Positions 37,194 to 47,137 are shown, counted from the first letter of the stretch. The stretch: 64,000 nt of DNA from Clostridium sp. MSJ-8 (GCF_018918325.1 NZ_JAHLQH010000049.1:152905-216904); one strand, 5' to 3'. Numbers and translations are program-made. The notes: a model not told the origin generated them from the sequence alone.

Positions 37194-37850
37194 ATGAAGA
37201 AGGTTAAAGCTATACTTTTTGATATGGATGGTGTAATTTTTGATACGGAAAGAGTGTATTTAAAAGAATGGAAACAGGTTTTTTCACATTATGGATATGA
37301 AATGAAGGATGAAGTATATATATCTGTTATGGGAACAGGAAGAAAAAATGTAAAAAAAGTTTTTAAAGAGCGCTATGGGGATGGTTTACCTATAGAAGAC
37401 ATGTATATATACAAAGATAAATTATTAAGCGAAGCTGTTGATAACAATGAAATCCCACTTAAGGATGGTGCTATAGATATACTAAACTATTTAAAAGCAG
37501 AAGGTTATAAAACTGCACTTGCAACTTCTGCTAAAAGAGATAGATTAGAAATTCAATTAAAGCTTGCAGATATTAAGGATAAATTTGATTCAATAGTATG
37601 TATAGATGATGTTGGAAAAGGAAAACCTAATCCTGATATATTTTTGTTAGCAGCAAAAAATATAGGGGTAGAACCGGCGGAGTGTATGGTTATTGAAGAT
37701 TCTGAAGCAGGCATAATGGCAGCATTTAATGCTGGTATGATTCCAATTCATGTGAAAGACCTTAAGGAAGTAAGTGAAACAATAAGAAAACATTCTCATA
37801 GACAATTCAATAATTTGCTTGAAATAAAAGAATATATAAAAGAAAATTAA
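37194..37850 (+). CDS. HAD-family phosphatase (beta-phosphoglucomutase-like)
   Basis: A 218-aa HAD hydrolase: motif I DMDGVIFDTE (nucleophile and acid D's), motif II ATSAKRDR, and motif III/IV GKGKPNPDIFLLAAK with MVIEDSEAGIMAA. The cap domain lies between motifs I and II (about residues 17–85). It belongs to the PGM/phosphatase subfamily, but the substrate is not determinable. The ribosome site CGGAGGTAAG precedes the ATG. Confidence 0.88.
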   Translation: MKKVKAILFDMDGVIFDTERVYLKEWKQVFSHYGYEMKDEVYISVMGTGRKNVKKVFKERYGDGLPIEDMYIYKDKLLSEAVDNNEIPLKDGAIDILNYLKAEGYKTALATSAKRDRLEIQLKLADIKDKFDSIVCIDDVGKGKPNPDIFLLAAKNIGVEPAECMVIEDSEAGIMAAFNAGMIPIHVKDLKEVSETIRKHSHRQFNNLLEIKEYIKEN

Positions 37851-37973
37851 AAACTCTATCAATTGAGAATAAATATCTAAACGATAAAATCTTGATAAAC
37901 CTTGAACAATCTAGTATTATATAATATATAGCACGTGTTAAGTACACGATCAATTGAGAATGGGAGAGGTATT

Positions 37974-38855
37974 ATGGAAGATAAAAGGTTAGAAATAGGT
38001 ATTAAGGTAAGTAAAAATACTATTTGGGGCAATGTATTGCTTACGATTATCAAAATAATAGTAGGAATAATATCTAAAAGTTCTGCTATGGTTGCAGATG
38101 GTGTACATTCATTATCTGATGTATTGACAACAATAGGAGTTATGATAGGACTTAGATTATCTAGTAAAGAAGCAGATGAAGATCATCCTTATGGACATGA
38201 ACGTATAGAGAGTTTGACTTCTTTGTTTTTATCTATAATGTTATTTGCAGTAGCTATAGGAATAGGATACTCAGGTATAAATAATATAATTCATAATAAT
38301 TATAGTACTCCAGGTAAAATGGCAATAGTTGCAGCTATTATATCTATATTAGTAAAGGAGTTAATGTACAAGTATACAAAAAAATACGCGGAAGAAATTA
38401 AGAGTGAATCTCTAAGAGCTGATGCTTGGCATCATAGATCAGATGCATTATCATCAGTAGGAGCCCTTATAGGAATAATTGGAGCAAGGATTGGATATAA
38501 GTTTTTTGATCCATTAGTATCTGTAATAATATGTATAGTCATTGTAAAAGTAGCTTATGATATATGTAAAGAAAGTATATCTCAACTAGTTGATCAATCA
38601 GCAGAACCAGTTGAAGTTGAGAATATTGCAAATAGGATTTTAAGTGTTGATGGTGTTGTAAGAATAGATACATTAAAAACTAGAAAATATGCTAATAAAT
38701 TATATGTAGATGTATCTATAGCGGTTGATTCAAGCATTACAGTAGTAGAAGGACATAATATTGCTATGACAGTTCATAACTTGATAGAAGAAAATAAAGA
38801 TATAAAACATTGTATGGTACATGTTAATCCTTATTTTATTACCAAGAGAGTATAG
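37974..38855 (+). CDS. cation diffusion facilitator exporter 1
   Basis: A 293-aa CDF-family metal exporter with six helices and a cytosolic C-terminal dimer domain. Metal-site motifs are DGVHSLSD (helix II), HPYGHER (loop), and a helix-V histidine/aspartate pair (AWHHRSDALSS). I start at the ATG at 37974 after GGGAGAGG. A second CDF gene follows at once. The metal (Mn, Fe, Zn or Co) cannot be assigned from sequence. Confidence 0.92.
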   Translation: MEDKRLEIGIKVSKNTIWGNVLLTIIKIIVGIISKSSAMVADGVHSLSDVLTTIGVMIGLRLSSKEADEDHPYGHERIESLTSLFLSIMLFAVAIGIGYSGINNIIHNNYSTPGKMAIVAAIISILVKELMYKYTKKYAEEIKSESLRADAWHHRSDALSSVGALIGIIGARIGYKFFDPLVSVIICIVIVKVAYDICKESISQLVDQSAEPVEVENIANRILSVDGVVRIDTLKTRKYANKLYVDVSIAVDSSITVVEGHNIAMTVHNLIEENKDIKHCMVHVNPYFITKRV

Positions 38856-38869
38856 AGAGGTGATTTGAT

Positions 38870-40048
38870 ATTTTTACACAATTTTTAATAGATAAGTTCA
38901 TCAAGAATAGTGCAGATGTAAATGATGAAAAGGTGCGTAATTCCTATATATTATTAGGTGGAATAGGTGGTATAATTGTTAATGCTGTTTTATCTTTGAT
39001 AAAAATGATTATAGGTATTTTAGTAAAGAGTATAGCTATAACAGCAGATGCAGTTAATAATATGTCAGATGCTATATCATCAATAATTACAATTGTAGGA
39101 TTTAAGATGGCAAGTAAACCAGCAGATGAAGAACATCCTTATGGACATGGTAGAATTGAATATATATCAGCACTTATTGTAGCATTTTTGGTAATGCTTG
39201 TTGGGTTTGAATTTGTAAAATCATCTATTGATAAGATTATACATCCTGATAAGGTAAAGTTCGAGCTTATACCATTTATAATATTAATTATATCTATAAC
39301 TTTTAAGTTATGGCTTTCTTCATTTAACAAAGTTATAGGAGAAAAAATAGATTCAAAGGCATTAAAAGCTGCGTCAGTTGATGCATTAGGCGATGTTTTT
39401 ACATCATCTTGTGTGGTAATTTCGTTTTTAGTATCTAAATTTACTGATTTGCCTGTTGATGGGATATTAGGTTTAGTGGTTGCATTATTTATATTGTATT
39501 CTGGATTTAATTTAGTAAAAGATACTGTCAATCCATTACTAGGAGAAGCACCTGATAAAAAATTATTAGAGAATATAAAGGATATGTTACTTCAATATGA
39601 TCATATATCAGGAGTTCATGATTTAGTGATTCATAATTATGGTCCAGGAAGATGTATGGCTACAGTTCATGCAGAGGTTCCTTCAAATGTAGATATTATG
39701 ACAATTCACGAAGAGATAGATAGAGCAGAAAGAGATGTTTTTGAAAAACTAAAAATTAATCTTGTTATTCATATGGATCCACTATGTGTAATAACAGGAG
39801 AAAACAAAAAAACATATGAAGAAGTAAGAAGAATTATAGATAGTCATGACGAATTGATTTCTATACATGATTTTAGAGTGGTTGGAGATGGAGATAAGAA
39901 AATAATTCTATTTGATGTAGTAGCAAAACTTAATCTAAAAGTTCAAACAGAACAAGATATAAAGCAACTAATAATAGAGGAATTAAAAAAAGATCATCCA
40001 TATTATAAATATGTTATTACTGTTGATACTGATGATTTTCAAGTGTAA
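38870..40048 (+). CDS. cation diffusion facilitator exporter 2, unusual start
   Basis: A CDF exporter with an extended C-terminus (about 392 aa). Motifs are DAVNNMSD and HPYGHGR. The first good start codon, GTG at 38933, lacks a ribosome site and would drop the conserved N-terminal segment. The frame is open upstream to 38864 and reads FTQFLIDKFIKN, as CDF N-termini do. GAGAGGTGA (38855–38863) is then followed by ATT at 38870. Either ATT is the start, or a one-base change in the T5 run hides TTG at 38865. The C-terminal ZT-dimer domain is complete. Confidence 0.85.
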   Translation: MFTQFLIDKFIKNSADVNDEKVRNSYILLGGIGGIIVNAVLSLIKMIIGILVKSIAITADAVNNMSDAISSIITIVGFKMASKPADEEHPYGHGRIEYISALIVAFLVMLVGFEFVKSSIDKIIHPDKVKFELIPFIILIISITFKLWLSSFNKVIGEKIDSKALKAASVDALGDVFTSSCVVISFLVSKFTDLPVDGILGLVVALFILYSGFNLVKDTVNPLLGEAPDKKLLENIKDMLLQYDHISGVHDLVIHNYGPGRCMATVHAEVPSNVDIMTIHEEIDRAERDVFEKLKINLVIHMDPLCVITGENKKTYEEVRRIIDSHDELISIHDFRVVGDGDKKIILFDVVAKLNLKVQTEQDIKQLIIEELKKDHPYYKYVITVDTDDFQV

Positions 40049-40084
40049 GTATATATAAAAAAATAAAAAAGAATTTCTAATAAA

Positions 40085-40170
40085 AAATAGTAAAGATTCC
40101 TGAATGCTATAAATTTACTAAAGTTCACAAGGTATAGTATTTTAAATGGAATCTTTAGTATTTTTATTTT
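40085..40170 (+). repeat. covarying hairpin element, copy E
   Basis: Outer stem TAAAGATTCC/GGAATCTTTA (perfect), inner AATGCTATA/TATAGTATT (one G·T), apex AATTTACTAAAGTTCA. T-rich tail. It lies 37 bp after the second CDF gene, in sense with it. Confidence 0.82.
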
Positions 40171-40298
40171 TTGGAAAATATTACATATCTAGTATTATAA
40201 TAAAAAACATAAAGCAATTGATTTTTGAATGTAAGAATTAGTATAATAAATAATGGGGTGCAAGATAATTTCTGAAATACAAAGAAAGAGGGAAAAAT

Positions 40299-41300
40299 AT
40301 GAGAGAAGAAAAAAGATTTGCCGTACTTATAGATGCAGAAAATGTTTCTGCAAAGTATATAACTCATATATTGTATGAAGTTAGTAATTATGGCGTAATA
40401 ACTTATAAAAGAATATATGGTGATTGGACTAAACCTAATGCATCAGCATGGAAAGAAGTGCTTTTAGAAAATTCTATTACTCCTATACAACAATATAGTT
40501 ATACAACTGGAAAGAATTCATCAGATTCTGCAATGATAATAGATGCTATGGATATTTTGTATTCTAATAATGTTGAAGGTTTCTGTTTAGTTTCTAGTGA
40601 TAGTGATTTTACAAAGCTAGCATCAAGACTTAGAGAATCAGGAATGACTGTTGTTGGAATGGGAGAAGAAAAGACTCCGAAGCCTTTTAGTTCTGCATGT
40701 AATAGCTTTAAGTATCTAAATATATTGCTTGATGAAAGCAAAGGTAACGATATGGATGCTTCAGGGGACTCTAATTCTGATAATGATGGTAATGCAAAGT
40801 CAGATAGTTCTAATTCAAAGTTAAAAGAAGTAAAGAATATGATGACCGATATATCTATAATTGAAAATGCTATGATTCAAATAATAATTGAATATGGTGA
40901 TGAAAAAGGAATAGATGCAGGAGAACTAGGTAGTAGATTGTCTAAAAGATATCCGGATTTTGATGTGAGAAATTATGGTTATGCAAAATTGTCCAAATTC
41001 TTAGAAAGCTTTGATTCTATAAGAGTGGAAAAGGAAGGACGCCATATAAATGTATCTATAAAAGACTTAGATTCTAATATTGAAAAGATAAAGAGTATAG
41101 TAATTAATATAATTAATGAGAGTAAAACAAAATCAGTAAATATGGGTCAACTTAATAAATGTATAATGGAGAAGAATCCTAGCTTTAATATAAGAAATTA
41201 TGGTTATACAAAATTTTCTAAACTTATTAATGATCTAGAAGGAATAAAGATAGAAAGTAGTGGACAAAACGGATCAGTTAAAATGGTTACTATAGAATAA
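40299..41300 (+). CDS. NYN-domain protein with two OST-HTH/LOTUS domains
   Basis: A 333-aa cytosolic protein. The NYN (PIN-like) domain at about 1–145 has acidic motifs AVLIDAENVS, SSDSAMIIDAMD and VSSDSDFTKLA. Two LOTUS modules follow a Ser/Asp-rich linker: IDAGELGSRLSKRYPDFDVR with NYGYAKLSKFLES (about 200–250), and VNMGQLNKCIMEKNPSFNIR with NYGYTKFSKLIND (about 275–325). NYN domains are metal-dependent RNases and LOTUS domains bind RNA. An RNA-processing role is inferred. It is monocistronic. Confidence 0.88.
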   Translation: MREEKRFAVLIDAENVSAKYITHILYEVSNYGVITYKRIYGDWTKPNASAWKEVLLENSITPIQQYSYTTGKNSSDSAMIIDAMDILYSNNVEGFCLVSSDSDFTKLASRLRESGMTVVGMGEEKTPKPFSSACNSFKYLNILLDESKGNDMDASGDSNSDNDGNAKSDSSNSKLKEVKNMMTDISIIENAMIQIIIEYGDEKGIDAGELGSRLSKRYPDFDVRNYGYAKLSKFLESFDSIRVEKEGRHINVSIKDLDSNIEKIKSIVINIINESKTKSVNMGQLNKCIMEKNPSFNIRNYGYTKFSKLINDLEGIKIESSGQNGSVKMVTIE

Positions 41301-41383
41301 TTATGTGGTAACATTTACCGCTTTTAATAAACATGAAAATGTTATATAATTTTTGATGACTTTATATTAGGGAGACATCAAAA

Positions 41384-43294
41384 GTGAAGAAAAATCTTAA
41401 TTTATATGTTTGTGTATTAGGCGTACTTAGTATATTATTAGGGGCATATGTTATTAATGGATATGATCAGTTGAATCAAATACTTTTTAAAATAACATAT
41501 GATGAACTAAATAGATATTCTTATGAAGAATTAAAAAATATTAAGGAAGATTTATTGTTAGAATCTAAAGAAAATTCTAAGGCTAATTGTATTCTTGGGT
41601 ATATTGAATATAAGATGAATGATTATAACAGTTCTTTAGAATATTTTTATGAAGTTATTAATAATAAAACTGACTACTTAAGTAAAGAATTAGCTTATAT
41701 AGGGGTCATGCAGATTTACTTTGACAAAAGCGAAATTGATTTAGGTGAATCAACTTATAGAAAGTTACAACAGCTTTATAAAAAGTATGATAATCATGAT
41801 ATAAAATGGTATGGTAATATTGTATATTCTAGAAAACTAATAGAATCTGAAAGATATAATGATGCAATTTCAATACTTAAGGCATCTGTTAATCTAAATG
41901 TTAATTATAAAAAAACAATGAAGTCCTATGCACTTTTATCTGAAGTATATATAGCTATAGATTCTTTTGAAGTATCAAAATTATATGCTAGTAATGCACT
42001 TGTTACAGCCTATAATATAGGAGAAAAAGAATATATAATATCAGGAATGCTTAGTTGTGCACAAACATATTATTATAAAAACTTGTATTTAGAGACTATA
42101 TCTATATGCAATAAAATAATAGATAAATATGATGATATTCCACTTGATTATATTATAGATATATATAGATATTTGTATAAATCTTATTTAGATATTTCTG
42201 ACCTTGAATCAGCTAAAATGATAGAAACATTATATAAAGACAAAGTTGAAGAATTATCTAATAAAGAAAAGGAATTAGAATATATTCGTATATATTCTTC
42301 TTTAAGTATGTATTATTCTAAAGAGGGAGATGCAACTGAAGCTTTACGTTATCTTGAATTAGCTTGTAGATACCGATATGATAAAAATAGTAATATTTAT
42401 CTTTGGGTTGAAAAAGCTAAGTTAGATTATGAATATGTTATTTCTTCACAAGATAATTATAGTTTGCTACTATATAAATACGAAGAATTACTAGAAAGTT
42501 CTCAAAATAAATATTTAGATAATAATTTGAAGAGGCAAATTATAAATTCGATTATAGATATATCAAATGTATCAAAGAATTATAATAAGCTTAAAAAGTA
42601 TCTAGATATATTTGGAATAGCTCAGCAAAATAATTATGATTTAAAAAATTATCAATTAGGTGATATGATAGAAGAATTTGAAAGTGAAGTTACTTATAAA
42701 AGCAAACGAGAAGTTGTTTATAAAGTAATTATAATAGGAATGGCATGTATCTTTTTTTTGTTTTTTGTGATTAGAAGTATTAAAATTCAGAAACTTAATT
42801 ATGAACTTAAAGAATTGACAGAAATAGATAGCTTAACACAATTAAAAAATAAAAGATATATATATAATTACTTAAGTAGGTTAGTAGGAACTAATCAAGA
42901 GGTAATTGTATCAGTTATGGATATTGATTATTTTAAATTATATAATGATAATTATGGACATATTAAAGGAGATTATATCTTAAAGACAGTTGCAGATATT
43001 ATCCATAATTCCTTTAAAGATGATGTTGTTGGAAGATTTGGTGGAGAAGAATTTTGTGTTGTATCAACTAGAAGTTATTCGCAGTTTAAAGAAGATGTTA
43101 TTGAGTTTATGATGAAATTAGAAAAACATAATATTAAACATGAATATTCGCCTATAGAGAAAAGAATTACTGTCAGTATTGGAGTAGAGCGTGATGTTCT
43201 TAGAAGACAGATTCATATAGATAATCTTATAGAGAAATCAGATAAAAATATGTATATATCTAAAATAAATGGTAGAAATAAATACACCTTTTAA
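41384..43294 (+). CDS. TPR-containing membrane diguanylate cyclase
   Basis: A 636-aa protein with an N-terminal helix (about 7–25) and an extracytoplasmic TPR-rich region (about 55–430, e.g. GYIEYKMNDYNSSLEYFYEV). A second helix lies at about 446–464. The GGDEF domain at about 480–636 has LTQLKNKRYIYNYL and the active-site loop RFGGEEF. It should make c-di-GMP. The RxxD inhibitory site is not obvious. GTG start after AGGGAGACATC. Confidence 0.88.
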   Translation: MKKNLNLYVCVLGVLSILLGAYVINGYDQLNQILFKITYDELNRYSYEELKNIKEDLLLESKENSKANCILGYIEYKMNDYNSSLEYFYEVINNKTDYLSKELAYIGVMQIYFDKSEIDLGESTYRKLQQLYKKYDNHDIKWYGNIVYSRKLIESERYNDAISILKASVNLNVNYKKTMKSYALLSEVYIAIDSFEVSKLYASNALVTAYNIGEKEYIISGMLSCAQTYYYKNLYLETISICNKIIDKYDDIPLDYIIDIYRYLYKSYLDISDLESAKMIETLYKDKVEELSNKEKELEYIRIYSSLSMYYSKEGDATEALRYLELACRYRYDKNSNIYLWVEKAKLDYEYVISSQDNYSLLLYKYEELLESSQNKYLDNNLKRQIINSIIDISNVSKNYNKLKKYLDIFGIAQQNNYDLKNYQLGDMIEEFESEVTYKSKREVVYKVIIIGMACIFFLFFVIRSIKIQKLNYELKELTEIDSLTQLKNKRYIYNYLSRLVGTNQEVIVSVMDIDYFKLYNDNYGHIKGDYILKTVADIIHNSFKDDVVGRFGGEEFCVVSTRSYSQFKEDVIEFMMKLEKHNIKHEYSPIEKRITVSIGVERDVLRRQIHIDNLIEKSDKNMYISKINGRNKYTF

Positions 43295-43495
43295 ATTAAA
43301 ATATTAAAAATAATTTAAAAAATCTTTAAAAAAATTTTATTATATAGAAATTAACTTGCACTTTGTAGAAAGATATGATACTATTAAATAGAAGCGTGAG
43401 CTTTAAGATTTTAAAAAGTTTCATTTAGATAATTAGACTCTTAATATAGAAGCTCATTATCCAAATAGAACCTTTATATTAGGAGGAAAAGAGAA

Positions 43496-43651
43496 ATGGA
43501 AGATAAGACTATCGTATGTAAAGATTGCGGTAAAGAATTTGTATTTACTGTAGGAGAACAAGAATTTTACAAAGAAAAAGGATTTGAAAATGATCCAGTT
43601 AGATGCCCAGCTTGTAGAAAAGCTAAAAAGGCTCAAAACAACAGAAGATAA
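43496..43651 (+). CDS. zinc-ribbon small protein, 51 aa
   Basis: A complete short gene: AGGAGG, ATG at 43496, stop at 43649–43651. The protein has two Cys pairs, C8/C11 (VCKDCG) and C37/C40 (RCPACR), with a basic tail KAKKAQNNRR. This matches the small clostridial zinc-ribbon (zf-trcl-like) proteins. Function unknown. Nucleic-acid binding is plausible from charge. A strong terminator follows, so it has its own transcript. Confidence 0.88.
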   Translation: MEDKTIVCKDCGKEFVFTVGEQEFYKEKGFENDPVRCPACRKAKKAQNNRR

Positions 43652-43664
43652 TTTTGTTTATTTT

Positions 43665-43694
43665 AGGCTATACCTTTTTGGTATAGCCTTTTTT
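43665..43694 (+). terminator. terminator after the zinc-ribbon gene
   Basis: AGGCTATACC/GGTATAGCCT form a perfect 10-bp stem with a 5-nt loop, followed by TTTTT. Confidence 0.95.
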
Positions 43695-43725
43695 ATGCAT
43701 AGGAAATTACATAAATTTAGCATCT

Positions 43726-43755
43726 AAATCGCCATAATTACCTTGGCGATTTTTT
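43726..43755. terminator. second terminator-like hairpin
   Basis: AAATCGCCA and TGGCGATTT flank an 11-nt loop, with T's after. No gene lies directly before it, so it backs up the previous terminator or ends an unseen short transcript. Confidence 0.6.
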
Positions 43756-43820
43756 ATATTCATATAATAATATAAAAATCCATATAAATATATGATGTAT
43801 TTTTATGGGGAAGATAGTAA

Positions 43821-45635
43821 ATGGAGAAAAATAAAAAATGTAATGACATTTTCAAAAGTGAAGAAATGGCCTATTTGGTTGAATATTATGGAGATTTTTT
43901 AGAGCAAATATCTAATGTTGATTATGCATGTGGTTATATAGTCAATAGCTATTTAGCAATAGCAATAGTAGAAGAAAAGAATCTTGATAGGTTAAGAGAA
44001 GAGATACCTGCAATAACTTTTGTGGAAAGGCCTAGTATGTATGTTTTACAAGATATAAAGGTTGGAGATGTAGATAGCATTGAAGAACTTAAGCTTAACC
44101 CTTACCTAGGGTTAAATGGGAATGGTGTATTGGTTGGAATAATAGATACAGGAATAGATTATCTTAATAGAAGTTTTATTAATGAAGATGGAAGCACAAG
44201 AATAGTAGAATTATGGGATCAAGAGATAGGCGATAGTTTAAAAAATGGGGAACTTAGTAACTATATAGGAACCGTCTATTCTAGAGAAATGATAAATAAA
44301 GCATTAGATTTGCTAAAAAATAATGGAGATCCGTATAGTATTGTTCCAAGTGTAGATGAAAATTATCATGGAAGTAAGGTGGCTTCTATAATAGGGGGAA
44401 GAGGAGAAGATAAAGAATTTTATGGAGTGGCACCTAATTGTGAATTTGTAGTAGTAAAATTAAGGAAATCTAAATATTATACTAGAATTAACAATGAAAA
44501 TGGCATTCATGATGTATCAGCTTACAATATAGTTGAGGTAATAGCTGGAGTAGAATATCTTCTTAAAGTTGCACTTAGAGAAAATAAACCATTAGTTATA
44601 TATATAGGAGTGGGTACAACTAGTGGTGGTCATGATGGTAAGGATTTAGCTAGTAGGTATCTTAATTCAATAACAGAGAATAGTGGAGTAGTTGTGGTTA
44701 CTGGAGTTGGAAATGAAGGAGCAGGAGAAGGACATGCATCAGGAAAATTAGATTCAGAAGGTGAGATAACAACACATGAAATAAATATTTCTAAAGACAT
44801 AAGGAATTTTTCTTTCGAATTATGGGTTATTAGACCTGATGTAGTATCAATAAATATAATATCGCCTTATCAAGAAAGTACTGGATTTATAAATGCAAAA
44901 ATTAATAGAAATGAAAAGATTGATTTTGTATTAACTAATACAGAAATAGAAATATCATATAGACTTCCAGATAATTTTTATGGCGAAGAATTTGTGCTTG
45001 TAAATTTTAAAAACATTGTAAAGGGAGTATGGAAGATTCAATTAAGAGGTGAATATATTTTAAGAGGAAATTATAATATGTGGTTACCGTCTATGAGAGT
45101 GCTTCCGGAGGATACTAAGTTTCTAGAGTCTGATCCTAATGTAACTCTTACTACTCCTTCTACAGCAGCTAATGTAATAACTACAAGTTACTATAATAGT
45201 ATATATGATACAGAAGTACCTACTTCGGGAAGAGGATATACTGCTCTTGGGTATATAAAGCCAGATATTGCAACAGCAGGAATGAATGTTCTGGCTATAA
45301 GTAAATCAGGAAAAATGGAAGGCGTAAGTGGTAGTTCAGTAGCTGCAGCTATAATATCTGGAATGTGTGTACTTATATTGCAATGGGCAATTATAAATAA
45401 AAATAAAGAAAATATATATGCATCTCAAGTGAAAAGTTATTTAATGTATGGTGCAGACAGGAGTAGTGGAGGTCCGTATCCGAATGTATCATTTGGATAT
45501 GGCAAGGTTAATATATTAAAAACATTTGAGGTAATAGCTGGGATATATAGAAATGATAATAATCTTGAGTATTTTAGTAATAAATTGTTTGTAAGAATAC
45601 CAAAGGCTATTGTATATAGAGAGGTGTATATATGA
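43821..45635 (+). CDS. Csp-like subtilisin-family protease 1 (with prodomain)
   Basis: A 604-aa S8 peptidase. Prodomain-like residues are about 1–95, then the catalytic D109 (GIIDTGIDY), H183 (NYHGSKVAS) and S506 (GVSGSSVAAA). A jelly-roll-like insert (about 330–430) fits the germination proteases CspA/B/C, which process the cortex-lytic enzyme SleC in clostridial spores. No signal peptide, as in that family. The ribosome site is weak (GGGGAAGATAG). It overlaps the second protease by 4 bp. Assignment to germination is by family and pairing; sleC is not in the window. Confidence 0.87.
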   Translation: MEKNKKCNDIFKSEEMAYLVEYYGDFLEQISNVDYACGYIVNSYLAIAIVEEKNLDRLREEIPAITFVERPSMYVLQDIKVGDVDSIEELKLNPYLGLNGNGVLVGIIDTGIDYLNRSFINEDGSTRIVELWDQEIGDSLKNGELSNYIGTVYSREMINKALDLLKNNGDPYSIVPSVDENYHGSKVASIIGGRGEDKEFYGVAPNCEFVVVKLRKSKYYTRINNENGIHDVSAYNIVEVIAGVEYLLKVALRENKPLVIYIGVGTTSGGHDGKDLASRYLNSITENSGVVVVTGVGNEGAGEGHASGKLDSEGEITTHEINISKDIRNFSFELWVIRPDVVSINIISPYQESTGFINAKINRNEKIDFVLTNTEIEISYRLPDNFYGEEFVLVNFKNIVKGVWKIQLRGEYILRGNYNMWLPSMRVLPEDTKFLESDPNVTLTTPSTAANVITTSYYNSIYDTEVPTSGRGYTALGYIKPDIATAGMNVLAISKSGKMEGVSGSSVAAAIISGMCVLILQWAIINKNKENIYASQVKSYLMYGADRSSGGPYPNVSFGYGKVNILKTFEVIAGIYRNDNNLEYFSNKLFVRIPKAIVYREVYI

Positions 45636-47137
45636 ATTATGATATTTATTTTGTGTTACAAGAATTAATTCCAACAGAAGTTGCCAAGATAAAATATGTT
45701 CAAGATGTAAATCAAGACTATGCGTTAAGAGGAAAAGGTGTATCAATTGGTATAATTGATACAGGAATAGATTATTTAAATGAAGAGTTCCTATTTCCAA
45801 ATGGAAAAACAAAAATTGAGTATATATGGGATCAAAATATTAATAGTTCAAATGAATCAACAGAGGTTCCATATGGAACTATATATACTAGTGATGATAT
45901 AGATAGAGCTATAGAAGCAAATAAAAAGGGGGAAAATCCATATGATATAGTTCCTTCAAAAGATGAAATAGGGCATGGAACGGAGATGGCAAGTATAATA
46001 TCATCTTATGGGTATAATAACGAAGTAAGGGGAGTTGTACCTGAGAGTTCATTGTGTATAATTAAGCTTAAACAAGATTATGAATATAAGGAGAAAAATA
46101 ATATAAATATACCAGTATATAATGTGAAACAGATAATGGATGCAATAAATAATGTATATATGTATATAAAGAAAACATTAAGCCCTTTAGTAATTTTTCT
46201 TCCTCTAGGAAGTAATTCTGGTAATCATAGAGGTAAAGGATTATTTGATGAATTTGTAACTAAAATATCTAATAATAAAGGTATGATTGTGGTTACGGGA
46301 ACTGGAAATGAAGGTGTTGCGGGGACTCATGCATCTGGGACTATAAGAAAAGAAGGGGAAACATCATCTATAGAGCTATTGGTTTCTAAGGAACAAAAAA
46401 ATATAAAGTTGGAAATATGGGTGCCAGCGCCAGATATAATGACTGTAGAGGTTATATCACCATCTGGAGAGAGAACTGGTGAGATAGGAATTAATTTAAA
46501 CAAAAATACTAGTTTTAAATACCTTTTTGAAAAAACTAATGTGAATATTTCATATGATATTCCAGAAGAATATTCAGGAGACGAACTTATAATTATAGAA
46601 TTTACTGATATTCAAGAAGGTACATGGACATTTAATTTAACTGGTAAATTAATTACAATAGGAGAATTTAATGCATGGATTCCTGTTTCTGGTATAACCA
46701 AAGAAGGAACAAGATTTAGACAAAGTGATCCATTTGGTACTATAACAATTCCAGGGGATGTAGTAAGTGTACTAACTATAGCTGCATACAATCAATTGAA
46801 TTACAATATATTAGATTATTCTGGTAGAAGTTTTAGAAATGATAATTATTATCCTATATCAGTTGCTGCTGGAGGAGTTAATGCACCTGCAGTTTCTATT
46901 GATAATAAAGTTAAAAAAGTAAGTGGTACATCTGTTTCATCAGCTATTGCTGCAGGTGTATGTGCAATGCTTTTAGAATGGGGAATTATAAATGGTAATT
47001 TTCCAGATATGTATGCTGAAAGTATAATAACATTTATTGTGAAGGGGGCTCAGCAGAGAAAGGGAGATATTTATCCTAATCCTTTGTGGGGATATGGGCT
47101 TTTAGATGTTTATGGTATATTTCTTAATATGACTTAG
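45632..47137 (+). CDS. Csp-like subtilisin-family protease 2 (no prodomain)
   Basis: A 501-aa paralogue of the preceding gene with an intact triad: D43 (GIIDTGIDY), H115 (IGHGTEMAS) and S434 (VSGTSVSSA). Only about 30 residues precede the catalytic core, so the prodomain of the first protein is missing. The start is fixed by an ATGA overlap with the upstream stop and by GAGGTG. Prodomain help in trans from protease 1 is possible. Likely expressed together during sporulation. Confidence 0.87.
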   Translation: MNYDIYFVLQELIPTEVAKIKYVQDVNQDYALRGKGVSIGIIDTGIDYLNEEFLFPNGKTKIEYIWDQNINSSNESTEVPYGTIYTSDDIDRAIEANKKGENPYDIVPSKDEIGHGTEMASIISSYGYNNEVRGVVPESSLCIIKLKQDYEYKEKNNINIPVYNVKQIMDAINNVYMYIKKTLSPLVIFLPLGSNSGNHRGKGLFDEFVTKISNNKGMIVVTGTGNEGVAGTHASGTIRKEGETSSIELLVSKEQKNIKLEIWVPAPDIMTVEVISPSGERTGEIGINLNKNTSFKYLFEKTNVNISYDIPEEYSGDELIIIEFTDIQEGTWTFNLTGKLITIGEFNAWIPVSGITKEGTRFRQSDPFGTITIPGDVVSVLTIAAYNQLNYNILDYSGRSFRNDNYYPISVAAGGVNAPAVSIDNKVKKVSGTSVSSAIAAGVCAMLLEWGIINGNFPDMYAESIITFIVKGAQQRKGDIYPNPLWGYGLLDVYGIFLNMT

